This document shows positions 14,744 to 22,939 of a stretch of DNA of 64,000 bases, in pieces. The notes below the pieces were generated by a model. That model saw only the letters and a program-made list of their open reading frames with translations. It was not told where the DNA came from and did no database searches. Position 1 is the stretch's first letter, and every line of letters begins with the position of its first letter. A program made the position numbers and the translations under genes. This stretch comes from Shewanella sp. 1CM18E (GTDB lineage Bacteria; Pseudomonadota; Gammaproteobacteria; Enterobacterales; Shewanellaceae). The DNA lies in the NCBI RefSeq assembly GCF_023161665.1, contig NZ_JALNTW010000014.1, positions 55,825 to 119,824 of the forward strand, written 5' to 3'.

Positions 14744-16447
14744 ATGTCGGTTACTGGAATTGTAGTTTCATCGGGGATCGCTTTTGGTAAGGCGTTACAC
14801 TTAAATTTTCATCATGAAAAAATTGATTACCGTCTTATTCCTTCTAGCCAAATTCCACAAGAATCTCAGCGCCTACATCATGCATTTGATACCCAAAAAC
14901 AATATCTACAACAAAGCTTACTCAAGCTCGAGGCTGATTCAGCCCATGCAGCGTTAATAGAAGCAGACCTGCTGATTTTAGATGATGAAGACTTAGTAGC
15001 AGAAATTGATTCGACGATTAGTAAATTGCAAGTAAGCGCAGCCGTTGCCATTGAACGTATTTTTGGCCACCAAGCCGATGAACTTGCAGCGTTAGACGAT
15101 CCTTATCTTGCCAATCGCGCTGAAGATGTGCTTTGTCTAAGCAGGCGCCTTATCGCTCGTCTTAATGGCGCTCAGCATTTCAACTTAAGTCAGCTTGACC
15201 AAGATACTATTATTTTTGCCGCTGATTTGACCCCTGCAGAATTTGCAATGCTGCCTTTAGACCATATTTCGGGGTTAGTATTACATACCGGAGGCGTGAC
15301 CAGTCATACAGCGATTCTAGCCCGTGGAGCTGGGCTCCCTGCACTTTTGAGTTGCCAATATGAACAGGCCAATATCGCTAATGGTACGGATGTTGTGCTT
15401 AATGGCGTTGATGGTGAAGTAGTAATAGCGCCTAACTCTGCAACAATTAAACAATTGTTAGCGCTTAAGCAACAAGATGAATCTCGTAAACAACAGCTGC
15501 TGATGTTGAAAGACTTACCAGCCAAAACACTCGACGGCAAAAAGGTAGGCCTGTTGGCTAACGTCGGTAGCCTTAATGATATCAGCCATTTAGCCGATGT
15601 GGGCGCAGAAGGAATAGGCCTTTTTAGAACTGAATTCATGTTGATGAATACCAACACATTGCCAGATGAAAAGACCCAATATCAATTTTACTGCGATGCA
15701 TTACATTTAATGGCGGGTAAAACCTTCACCATACGTACCTTAGATGTAGGCGCAGACAAAGAGTTACCTTGCTTAGCCACAATAGTTGAAGATAACCCTG
15801 CACTTGGTTTACGCGGGATCCGCTACAGTTTGAGCAATCCAGAGCTATTCAAAACACAAATAAAAGCTATTCTTCGCGCAGCCAATCATGGACCGATTAG
15901 GCTGATGTTTCCAATGATAAATCAGATCGAAGAGCTAGATTCTTTATTTGAGTACATTGAGCAATGTAAAGCGCAACTGATTGAAGAAGAAAAAGGCTTT
16001 GGTGAACTCAGTTATGGCATAGTAGTTGAAACCCCAGCAGCAGTGCTTAACTTAAAAGCTATGTTACCTTTACTGGACTTTATAAGTATTGGTACCAATG
16101 ATTTAACCCAATACACTATGGCAGCAGACCGGACTAACCCACTGCTAACACGGCAATATCCATCACTCAGCCCTGCAGTTTTAATGCTGATCCAGCAGAC
16201 GATTGATGTCGCTCACCAAAGAAATATCAGAGTATCCCTATGCGGTGAGTTAGCAAGTGATCCTAAGGTTGCTCCTTTGTTAGTCGGCATGGGCATTGAT
16301 GAGTTAAGTGTCAACCTAAGTGCTTTATTAGAGGTTAAATCTGCATTACGTAATATTAATTATCAAACTTGTTTATCCCAGGCGGAACACGCATTAAAAT
16401 TGACAAGAATTGATGAATTAGCGCGTTACATTAACGGCATAGATTAA
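14744..16447 (+). CDS. ptsI: PTS enzyme I (phosphoenolpyruvate-protein phosphotransferase)
   Basis: The 567-residue enzyme uses phosphoenolpyruvate to phosphorylate HPr. The active histidine is H188 in GGVTSHTAILARG, and the PEP-binding domain shows GLFRTEFMLM, the IRTLDVGADKE loop and the catalytic cysteine in VSLCGELASDP near the C-terminus. Length is near the E. coli 575. An AGGGCGCGTT stretch precedes the ATG. It sits in the ptsH-ptsI-crr order; no sugar-specific EIIBC gene is present in the window. Confidence 0.94.
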   Translation: MSVTGIVVSSGIAFGKALHLNFHHEKIDYRLIPSSQIPQESQRLHHAFDTQKQYLQQSLLKLEADSAHAALIEADLLILDDEDLVAEIDSTISKLQVSAAVAIERIFGHQADELAALDDPYLANRAEDVLCLSRRLIARLNGAQHFNLSQLDQDTIIFAADLTPAEFAMLPLDHISGLVLHTGGVTSHTAILARGAGLPALLSCQYEQANIANGTDVVLNGVDGEVVIAPNSATIKQLLALKQQDESRKQQLLMLKDLPAKTLDGKKVGLLANVGSLNDISHLADVGAEGIGLFRTEFMLMNTNTLPDEKTQYQFYCDALHLMAGKTFTIRTLDVGADKELPCLATIVEDNPALGLRGIRYSLSNPELFKTQIKAILRAANHGPIRLMFPMINQIEELDSLFEYIEQCKAQLIEEEKGFGELSYGIVVETPAAVLNLKAMLPLLDFISIGTNDLTQYTMAADRTNPLLTRQYPSLSPAVLMLIQQTIDVAHQRNIRVSLCGELASDPKVAPLLVGMGIDELSVNLSALLEVKSALRNINYQTCLSQAEHALKLTRIDELARYINGID

Positions 16448-16537
16448 AGTTATAGATCTTCAATGTCGCTTAACGATATAGATGATTTAATCAGCGCCAC
16501 TTTCATTTAGAACAATAAAACGCCAAAGGGGCAATTA

Positions 16538-17047
16538 ATGGGATTTTTGAGCCGTATAAGACGCCTTATCTCAGGACAAACCGAAATATCGGGTGTGATA
16601 AACGTATACGCACCGGTTTCGGGTAAAGTAGTCGCAATAGAAAAAGTCCCCGATCCGGTCTTTTCAGAAAAAATAGTCGGAGATGGTTTAGCGATAGAGC
16701 CTAAAGGTCAGCTAATCAAAGCGCCTATTGATGGCCGAATTGGCAAAATTTTCGAAACTAACCATGCATTTAGTATTGAGTCAAACGAAGGCTTAGAGAT
16801 CTTCGTTCACTTCGGCATCGGCACTGTAGAGCTAAGAGGCAACGGTTTTAAACGTCTTGCAGAAGAAGGCCAAGAAGTCAAAATGGGTGACCCTATTCTT
16901 GAATTTGACCTCGGTTATTTAAAGCAACATACCGACAGCTTGTTAACGCCAGTGTTAATTGCCAACATGGAAGATATTCAAGAAATTGACAAAAAGCAGG
17001 GCCAACTTGAAGCGGGCAAAGACGTTATTTTTACAGTAAAGCTTTAA
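16538..17047 (+). CDS. crr: Glucose-type PTS EIIA component
   Basis: The 169-residue EIIA-Glc has the two active-site histidines H76 (NHAFSIES) and H91 (EIFVHFGIGTVEL). It accepts phosphate from HPr and in related bacteria regulates adenylate cyclase and sugar permeases. AAAGGGG precedes the ATG. A strong terminator follows, closing the pts operon. Confidence 0.93.
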   Translation: MGFLSRIRRLISGQTEISGVINVYAPVSGKVVAIEKVPDPVFSEKIVGDGLAIEPKGQLIKAPIDGRIGKIFETNHAFSIESNEGLEIFVHFGIGTVELRGNGFKRLAEEGQEVKMGDPILEFDLGYLKQHTDSLLTPVLIANMEDIQEIDKKQGQLEAGKDVIFTVKL

Positions 17048-17068
17048 GCCTCAAGCTAAAGTTTTATT

Positions 17069-17101
17069 AAAAGAGCCTATATAGTCATTAGGCTCTTTTT
17101 C
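17069..17101 (+). terminator. Terminator of the pts operon
   Basis: AAAGAGCCTA pairs with TAGGCTCTTT, followed by a T-run. Confidence 0.85.
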
Positions 17102-17255
17102 ATTCCCGCAAACAAAAATCAACATTTAAATTCGTCCAACTTAAAAAGCCTTGAATAACGTTCAAGATTGCTATTTAGCAGCAATTCACCCTTGAGCAGA
17201 ATCACAAGCAATGCCACAATGCCTGCAACTTATAAAAATAGATCGGAGTACCCTT

Positions 17256-17600
17256 TTGATACTTTTCGGAATTAAGAATTGCGATACAGTGCGTAAAGCG
17301 CGTAAGTGGCTAGAAGCAAATCAATTGGAGGTCACTTTTCATGACTTTCGTGAAGACGGACTCGCAGCAGAGCAAATTGAGCAATGGGTTGAAGCGGTTG
17401 GTTGGGAAAGCCTTTTTAACAAGCGCAGTACCAGCTTTAGAAACTTAACTGAAACCGAAAAAAGCGATCTAAACGAGAAAAAAGCCATTGCCCTTATGGC
17501 TTTGTACCCAACGTTAATCAAACGCCCTGTTTTGGTTACTAACGATCAAGTTCAAGTTGGCTTTAAAGAAGCTGACTACCGTACGTGGTTTAACCTATGA
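17256..17600 (+). CDS. ArsC/Spx-family protein of the YffB type
   Basis: The 114-residue thioredoxin-fold protein begins MILFGIKNCDTVRKARKWL, with the redox cysteine at position 9, and has the family's NKRSTSFRNL and LIKRPVLV segments. It resembles E. coli YffB (118 residues), an ArsC-like protein thought to use glutathione. The start is TTG at 17256: GGAG lies seven bases upstream and the residues coded further up do not fit the family. Its TGA overlaps the dapE ATG as ATGA, so it is coupled to dapE, the usual neighbour in gammaproteobacteria. Confidence 0.85.
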   Translation: MILFGIKNCDTVRKARKWLEANQLEVTFHDFREDGLAAEQIEQWVEAVGWESLFNKRSTSFRNLTETEKSDLNEKKAIALMALYPTLIKRPVLVTNDQVQVGFKEADYRTWFNL

Positions 17601-18742
17601 GCGGTGTAGAGGATTCTGCCGTTCTTGCATTAGCTAAAGATCTTATCTCTAGGCAATCAGTTACGCCTTTAGATGAAGGTTGCCAAACATTAATGGCCGA
17701 GCGTCTAGCTAAAGCAGGCTTTACTATCGAGTCGATGGTGTTTGAAGATACCACCAACATGTGGGCACGCAAAGGCACAGACGCACCGCTATTTTGCTTT
17801 GCCGGCCACACCGATGTTGTGCCAGTAGGCGATCTTAATCGCTGGCATACACCACCTTTTGATCCTGTGGTTATTGACGGATATCTGTATGGGCGCGGCG
17901 CAGCTGATATGAAAGGCTCATTAGCAGCAATGCTGGTGGCCACTGAGCGATTTGTAGCAAAACACCCTAATCATCAAGGTTCTATTGCTTTTCTAATCAC
18001 CAGCGATGAAGAGGGACCATTTATTAATGGTACCACTCGGGTTATTGATACCCTAGAAGCGCGTAATGAAAAAATTACTTGGTCATTGGTCGGTGAACCC
18101 TCTTCGACTCATAAACTGGGCGACATTGTTAAGAATGGCCGTCGAGGAAGCTTAACGGGTAATCTGACCGTTAAAGGGATCCAAGGCCATGTTGCCTACC
18201 CTCACCTTGCCGATAACCCTATTCATCGAGCTGCACCAGCACTGGATGAGCTCGCCAAGATGAAGTGGGATAATGGCAATGAGTTTTTCCCACCAACCAG
18301 TTTTCAAATCGCTAACATCAATGGCGGCACCGGCGCATCAAATGTTATTCCTGGTGCGCTAGAAGTCATGTTTAACTTCAGATATTCAACTGAGGTGACA
18401 GCAGAGATTTTAATTAAGCGGGTGCTAAACATTCTTGATGCTCACGGCTTAGATTATGAAATTGACTGGGTATTTAATGGCTTGCCTTTCTTAACCGGCG
18501 ATGGCCCGTTGTTAGAAGCAACCAAAGCAGCTATTAAGCAAGTGACAGGTTTAGATACCGATCCACAAACCTCCGGCGGTACATCAGATGGACGCTTTAT
18601 TGCCCCAACTGGCGCTCAGGTCATTGAGCTCGGCCCTGTTAATGCGACGATTCATAAAGTGAACGAGTGCGTTAAAGTTGCCGACCTTGAATTGCTTACC
18701 GACTGCTACGAAGCGATTTTGGAACACTTACTTTGCAAATAA
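17597..18742 (+). CDS. dapE: Succinyl-diaminopimelate desuccinylase
   Basis: The 381-residue M20-family zinc hydrolase of the lysine and diaminopimelate pathway removes succinate from N-succinyl-LL-DAP. Metal ligands and catalytic residues are visible: H71 and D73 (GHTDVVP), D104 (GRGAADMKG), and E138-E139 (TSDEEGP). The dimerisation domain follows with RRGSLTGNLTVKGIQGHVAYP. It overlaps the upstream ArsC-like gene by four bases and the downstream M15 peptidase by ten. Confidence 0.94.
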   Translation: MSGVEDSAVLALAKDLISRQSVTPLDEGCQTLMAERLAKAGFTIESMVFEDTTNMWARKGTDAPLFCFAGHTDVVPVGDLNRWHTPPFDPVVIDGYLYGRGAADMKGSLAAMLVATERFVAKHPNHQGSIAFLITSDEEGPFINGTTRVIDTLEARNEKITWSLVGEPSSTHKLGDIVKNGRRGSLTGNLTVKGIQGHVAYPHLADNPIHRAAPALDELAKMKWDNGNEFFPPTSFQIANINGGTGASNVIPGALEVMFNFRYSTEVTAEILIKRVLNILDAHGLDYEIDWVFNGLPFLTGDGPLLEATKAAIKQVTGLDTDPQTSGGTSDGRFIAPTGAQVIELGPVNATIHKVNECVKVADLELLTDCYEAILEHLLCK

Positions 18743-19413
18743 ATCAAAGTGTTTTATATGGCTTAGATAATCAACATTTTGTTGATTGTTTAAGCCATCG
18801 TTTAGAGCGCCAAACAGCGGCAGCATTTTTGCTTATGCAACAAGCCGCTAAAGCCGACAATATAGATTTACAGATCTGTTCGGCCTTTCGTGACTTCGAT
18901 AGACAACAATTCATTTGGAATAATAAAGTCAACGGTAAGCGTCCTGTGCTAAACCGAGACTCTGTAGCCGTCGATATCACTCTGTTAACTCCAAACGAAT
19001 TGATCGAACATATCCTTATTTGGTCAGCCATTCCCGGTATGTCTCGCCATCACTGGGGCACAGATATCGATATTTTTGATGGCAATATGATAACCAAGCA
19101 AGATTTACAGTTAATTTCGGCTGAATATCAGCAAGGTGGACCTTGTTACAAGCTCAGCCGATGGCTGGATAAACACGCACAAGAGTTTGGTTTTTATTTA
19201 CCCTTTCAAGCAGGTTTAAGCGGCGTCAGCCCTGAAGCTTGGCATCTGAGCTATTATCCTGTTGCAGATAAATACACTCAAAGCTTTGACTCAACTGCAT
19301 TAAAACGCGTTTTAGCATCTTCTAGCGTGAATTTGAAAGAGTATATCCTGCCGCAACTTGATGCGCTTATCGCTGAATATGTTTACCGAGTTGCACCATC
19401 GCCAGCAAGTTAA
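18733..19413 (+). CDS. M15-family D-alanyl-D-alanine carboxypeptidase-like protein
   Basis: The 226-residue protein carries the VanY/M15 zinc site: SRHHWGTDID at 104-113 (H106 and D113) and EAWHLSYYP (E168, H171). The substrate-binding segment SAFRDFDRQQ is also present. It should trim peptidoglycan peptides. No signal peptide is visible on the chosen start, so its location is unclear. The start is TTG at 18733, inside the last codons of dapE; overlap with dapE makes translational coupling likely. Confidence 0.85.
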   Translation: MQINQSVLYGLDNQHFVDCLSHRLERQTAAAFLLMQQAAKADNIDLQICSAFRDFDRQQFIWNNKVNGKRPVLNRDSVAVDITLLTPNELIEHILIWSAIPGMSRHHWGTDIDIFDGNMITKQDLQLISAEYQQGGPCYKLSRWLDKHAQEFGFYLPFQAGLSGVSPEAWHLSYYPVADKYTQSFDSTALKRVLASSSVNLKEYILPQLDALIAEYVYRVAPSPAS

Positions 19414-19473
19414 ACACCTAAAATTTATTAATTTACACATTAATCGTATTTATATTTAGAGAAAACACTACAC

Positions 19474-20313
19474 ATGAGCACCACTAGCCAATCTTTTAGC
19501 CAACACAGACACCAAATTGAAATCGATGGCAGTACGCTAAGTTACCTTGATATCGGACAAGGTCCAGTGTTACTCATGGGCCATAGCTACTTATGGGATA
19601 GTAAAATGTGGGCGCCCCAAATCGCCCTCTTAAGTCAAAACTACCGTTGTATCGTTCCAGATCTTTGGGGGCATGGTATGTCAGGTAACGTGCCTGCTAA
19701 CTGCCGCAATTTGAGAGATGTTGCAGCGAATATGCTGACGCTGATGGATAACCTTAAGGTTGACGAGTTTTCTATTATCGGTCTTTCTGTTGGTGCAATG
19801 TGGGGAGCAGAACTTACTCTTAAAGCCCCTTCTCGAGTAAAAAGCCTAGCAATGTTAGGCAGTTTTATTGGTTATGAGCCCGAAATTACTCGTGATAAGT
19901 ATTACGCAATGCTTGATGTCATCAAAGCAGAACAAGCGATTTCAGACAAGATTATTCAAGCAATATCGCCGTTGTTCTTTGCAAACCAACCCAATGCTGA
20001 GCTGGTTGCCAGCTTTAAGCTACAACTACAACAAACCAGCACCGACAAAATAGATTCAATCTACCAGATGGGTAGAATGATTTTTGGGCGTCGAGATACA
20101 ATGGACGATGTAGAACAATTTACCCTACCTTGTTTAATCATGACCGGCGTTGAAGATAAGGCCCGTAGCGTACTTGAAGGCTATTTAATGCACGATGCTA
20201 TTAGCGGCAGTCAATATGTGCATATTCCTGAATGCGGTCATATCTCGAGTTTGGAGCAAGCCGATTTTGTCAACAATCAGCTAACTCAATTTTTATCAAA
20301 CAATATTGGTTAA
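19474..20313 (+). CDS. Alpha/beta-fold hydrolase
   Basis: The 279-residue enzyme has the nucleophile elbow GLSVGAMWG with S105, the oxyanion region GHSYLWDSKMW at 36-46, and the catalytic histidine in ECGHISSLE near the end. The best match is the general esterase or peptidase-like group. The substrate is not recognisable. GAGAAAAC precedes the ATG. It is a single gene after the dapE operon. Confidence 0.85.
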   Translation: MSTTSQSFSQHRHQIEIDGSTLSYLDIGQGPVLLMGHSYLWDSKMWAPQIALLSQNYRCIVPDLWGHGMSGNVPANCRNLRDVAANMLTLMDNLKVDEFSIIGLSVGAMWGAELTLKAPSRVKSLAMLGSFIGYEPEITRDKYYAMLDVIKAEQAISDKIIQAISPLFFANQPNAELVASFKLQLQQTSTDKIDSIYQMGRMIFGRRDTMDDVEQFTLPCLIMTGVEDKARSVLEGYLMHDAISGSQYVHIPECGHISSLEQADFVNNQLTQFLSNNIG

Positions 20314-20648
20314 TTTGAAACAAGACAATGGCTCGTTCAGAGCCATTCACCACTGACACACTATGCAGTTGCAAAACGGAATAAGTAATTTGAATAAGTA
20401 AGTTGAAATATTAAGCTGAAACACTAACTGTATGAAATAGCTTCGTTACGCAGCGATACCAGAGCTTAGCTAGAATTAGGTTACGACAAGTTTATTCAGA
20501 CAATACAATTCAAACCTATTTGCAACAGAATTAACAAATATTTAAGACAACTTGTCTATATTACTGAGTAGACCAGCAAGCTAAAGCAAAAGTGTTAGAC
20601 TGCGCTTGCTAAAAGTTTTTCTTAACTGACCGAATAGATAAGAGCAGA
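20314..20648. other. Intergenic region with a hairpin
   Basis: AATGGCTC-GTTCA-GAGCCATT at 20327-20347 can form a hairpin but has no T-run, so it is a weak terminator at best. The remainder is AT-rich and should hold the promoter of the carbonic anhydrase gene. No other feature is seen. Confidence 0.5.
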
Positions 20649-21257
20649 ATGAAACTATTAAAACCACTTTTTGATAACAACCGCCGCTGGGCTGGTAGAA
20701 TTTTAGAAGAAGATCCTAAATTTTTCGAAGAACTCGCAAAACAGCAAAGTCCTGAATATCTATGGATTGGCTGTTCTGATAGTCGCGTTCCGTCGAATCA
20801 AATTATCGATCTAATGCCAGGTGAAGTTTTTGTACACCGAAACATTGCCAATATGGTTATTCACACTGACCTTAATTGCTTATCTGTATTGCAATATGCT
20901 GTAGAAGTTTTGAAAGTGAAGCACATTATGGTTGTTGGTCACTATGGCTGCGGCGGAATTAAAGCTTCAATGGGCACAGAAAAATTAGGTCTAATCGACA
21001 ATTGGTTAGGTCATATTCGCGATATTTATCGGATCCATAGAGCAGATCTTGACAGTATGGACGAAGATGAACGCTTCGACCGTCTCTGTGAATTAAACGT
21101 GATGGAACAAGTGGCTAACGTAACCAGTTCGAGCATTGTTCAAGACGCATGGGATAGAGGTCAAGAGCTAGCCGTCCACGGTTGGATCTACAGCGTAGAA
21201 AACGGTTTACTTTCAGATTTAGATGTCACGGTCAATAACGAAACAGCTAAAAAGTAG
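20649..21257 (+). CDS. can: Beta-class carbonic anhydrase
   Basis: The 202-residue enzyme converts carbon dioxide to bicarbonate. Zinc ligands C42, H98 and C101 are in CSDSRVPS and GHYGCGGI, with the D44-R46 dyad next to the first cysteine. The length is slightly below E. coli Can (220). AGAGCAGA precedes the ATG. A terminator lies 40 bases after the stop. Confidence 0.94.
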   Translation: MKLLKPLFDNNRRWAGRILEEDPKFFEELAKQQSPEYLWIGCSDSRVPSNQIIDLMPGEVFVHRNIANMVIHTDLNCLSVLQYAVEVLKVKHIMVVGHYGCGGIKASMGTEKLGLIDNWLGHIRDIYRIHRADLDSMDEDERFDRLCELNVMEQVANVTSSSIVQDAWDRGQELAVHGWIYSVENGLLSDLDVTVNNETAKK

Positions 21258-21297
21258 CGCTTTAACAGGTTGCTAAACCGCATCTATCGTTTATTTA

Positions 21298-21332
21298 AAG
21301 CTAATTCAGTAGTCTGCTGAGTTAGCTTTTTT
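21298..21332 (+). terminator. Terminator of the carbonic anhydrase gene
   Basis: AAAGCTAA-TTCAG pairs with CTGAGTTAGCTTT, followed by TTTT. Confidence 0.75.
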
Positions 21333-21811
21333 GTATCTACTTTGCCAAAACGACTGTTATAGCTACTAATACCAATCAGTATAAGAATTTGATCAACTCA
21401 GAACGATTTTTGACAAACTAATTCAAGACGGATTGCGGCAATAATGGTAATCGCGCTATAAAGGGGTTCAACACCTAAGCTTGCAGACTAGATATGCCCA
21501 GATTAGCCATGTGCGACTACATTTTTATGCTAATAGGCATCAACAAAGAGCAGCTTTTGTCGATTTTGTAAAATGGTGCTTATATTGTTTGCTATAACAG
21601 CATAAAAAAAACAACAACCACTCCAGTATCCAGTTTATAATCATTTTTAATCTAAACGAGGCAAAAGGATAAGCATATCCATGCTCGCTTTAGAATAATT
21701 TTGCTCTGGCTTGTAACAATAAGTCACCAGTAAAAGTTCTGAGATTTAAGCACGTACAATGCATATATGGCTTTGATGTCGAAGCCTTTAAATATTAAAT
21801 AGGTAAATTGA
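21333..21811. other. Intergenic region before kdsB, includes a repeat end
   Basis: About 480 bases carry no gene. A partial copy of the ATACCAAT-type repeat is at 21369-21405. The rest holds AT-rich sequence, probably with the kdsB promoter near 21740-21800. Confidence 0.5.
21369..21405. repeat. Partial copy of the ATACCAAT-end repeat
   Basis: The 37 bases starting with ATACCAATCAGTATAAG and ending in TCAGAACG align to the left end of the element at 42862-43127. No matching right end is found within the next 400 bases, so it is a solo or decayed copy. Confidence 0.5.
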
Positions 21812-22549
21812 ATGAATGTAACCTTGTTAATCCCTGCCCGTTATGGCTCTAGCCGTTTTCCTGGTAAACCATTGGCACCTATTAATGGCAAGCCTATGAT
21901 CCAGCATGTGTATGAACGTGCAGCGTTAGCAAAAGGCATCAAAGACATCTATGTTGCGACTGATGATGTGCGCATTAAAGACGCAGTAGAAGGCTTTGGC
22001 GGTAAAGTGGTTATGACAGGTGAAAATGCCGCATCAGGTACCGACCGTATCGATGAAGCAATTACCATTCTAGGCTTAGCTGATGACGATCTAGTGATTA
22101 ACTTGCAAGGCGATCAACCACTTATTGACCCGATTGTCATTGAACAACTTGTAGGCCTATGTGAACGTCATCCCGGCGAATTTGATATGGCAACCTTAGG
22201 GGTTGAGATCAAAGATGAAGTTCAGCTGAACGATCCTAACCATGTAAAAATGGTGTTCGATAATAATCACAATGCCTTGTACTTTTCACGCGCTCGTATT
22301 CCTTTTGGCCGTGACACTAGCGAATATCCAGTTTACAAACACATTGGGATCTACGCTTATACACGTAAATTCATTCAAACATTCGCTAAGTTACCATTAG
22401 GCCGTTTAGAAGAGTTAGAAAAGTTAGAACAACTTCGCGCGCTTGAATACGGTTATAAAATTAAAGTCGCTATTAGTGCTTTTGATTTTCCAGAAGTGGA
22501 TACACCTGAAGATATTCGCATCTGTGAGGCGAGATTAGCAGTAGATTAA
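21812..22549 (+). CDS. kdsB: 3-deoxy-manno-octulosonate cytidylyltransferase
   Basis: The 245-residue enzyme makes CMP-KDO for lipopolysaccharide. The nucleotide-binding loop LIPARYGSSRFPGKPL at 5-20, the VINLQGDQPLI segment and the C-terminal EVDTPEDI match KdsB. It is a core gene in Gram-negative bacteria. The downstream DUF2897-like gene is 19 bases away and is probably in the same transcript. Confidence 0.95.
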   Translation: MNVTLLIPARYGSSRFPGKPLAPINGKPMIQHVYERAALAKGIKDIYVATDDVRIKDAVEGFGGKVVMTGENAASGTDRIDEAITILGLADDDLVINLQGDQPLIDPIVIEQLVGLCERHPGEFDMATLGVEIKDEVQLNDPNHVKMVFDNNHNALYFSRARIPFGRDTSEYPVYKHIGIYAYTRKFIQTFAKLPLGRLEELEKLEQLRALEYGYKIKVAISAFDFPEVDTPEDIRICEARLAVD

Positions 22550-22568
22550 ATAAAGAGGCGATTAGGTT

Positions 22569-22775
22569 ATGTCAGATCTTGAAGTTGGACTGCTTATTTT
22601 ATTAGTACTTGGTGTAATAGCGAGTAACCTTGCTGTGCTAAAGTACAGCGCCAAACACAAAATGACCCACTTTGGTAAAGATCACGATAAGCAGAGCAAG
22701 ACCACAGACAAAGTTGATGAGCAAAGTAAGCAAACTGAATCTCAAACAGCTGAGCTTAGCCATAAAGATAAATAG
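22569..22775 (+). CDS. Small single-pass membrane protein (DUF2897-like)
   Basis: The 68-residue protein has one transmembrane helix (VGLLILLVLGVIASNLAVL), then a KYSAKHKM segment and a long charged, lysine- and glutamine-rich tail. This layout fits DUF2897. The function is unknown. AGAGGCG stands before the ATG. A terminator follows at 22882. Confidence 0.7.
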   Translation: MSDLEVGLLILLVLGVIASNLAVLKYSAKHKMTHFGKDHDKQSKTTDKVDEQSKQTESQTAELSHKDK

Positions 22776-22881
22776 TCGTCTGTAAACCAAGTTAATCTGT
22801 GTAGAGTTTTAATCGAGCCAGAAGTACGACTGGTTTAATCTAAGACTCGTTTAGCAAACGATAAACTCAGTACATAACCAC

Positions 22882-22906
22882 AAAAAAGGCGCCTTAGGCG
22901 CCTTTT
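22882..22906. terminator. Bidirectional terminator
   Basis: AAAAGGCGCC-TTA-GGCGCCTTTT, between the kdsB transcript and the convergent RND permease. Confidence 0.9.
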
Positions 22907-22939
22907 CATTAGTTTAAATTCGCTTGCCAAACTAACTCA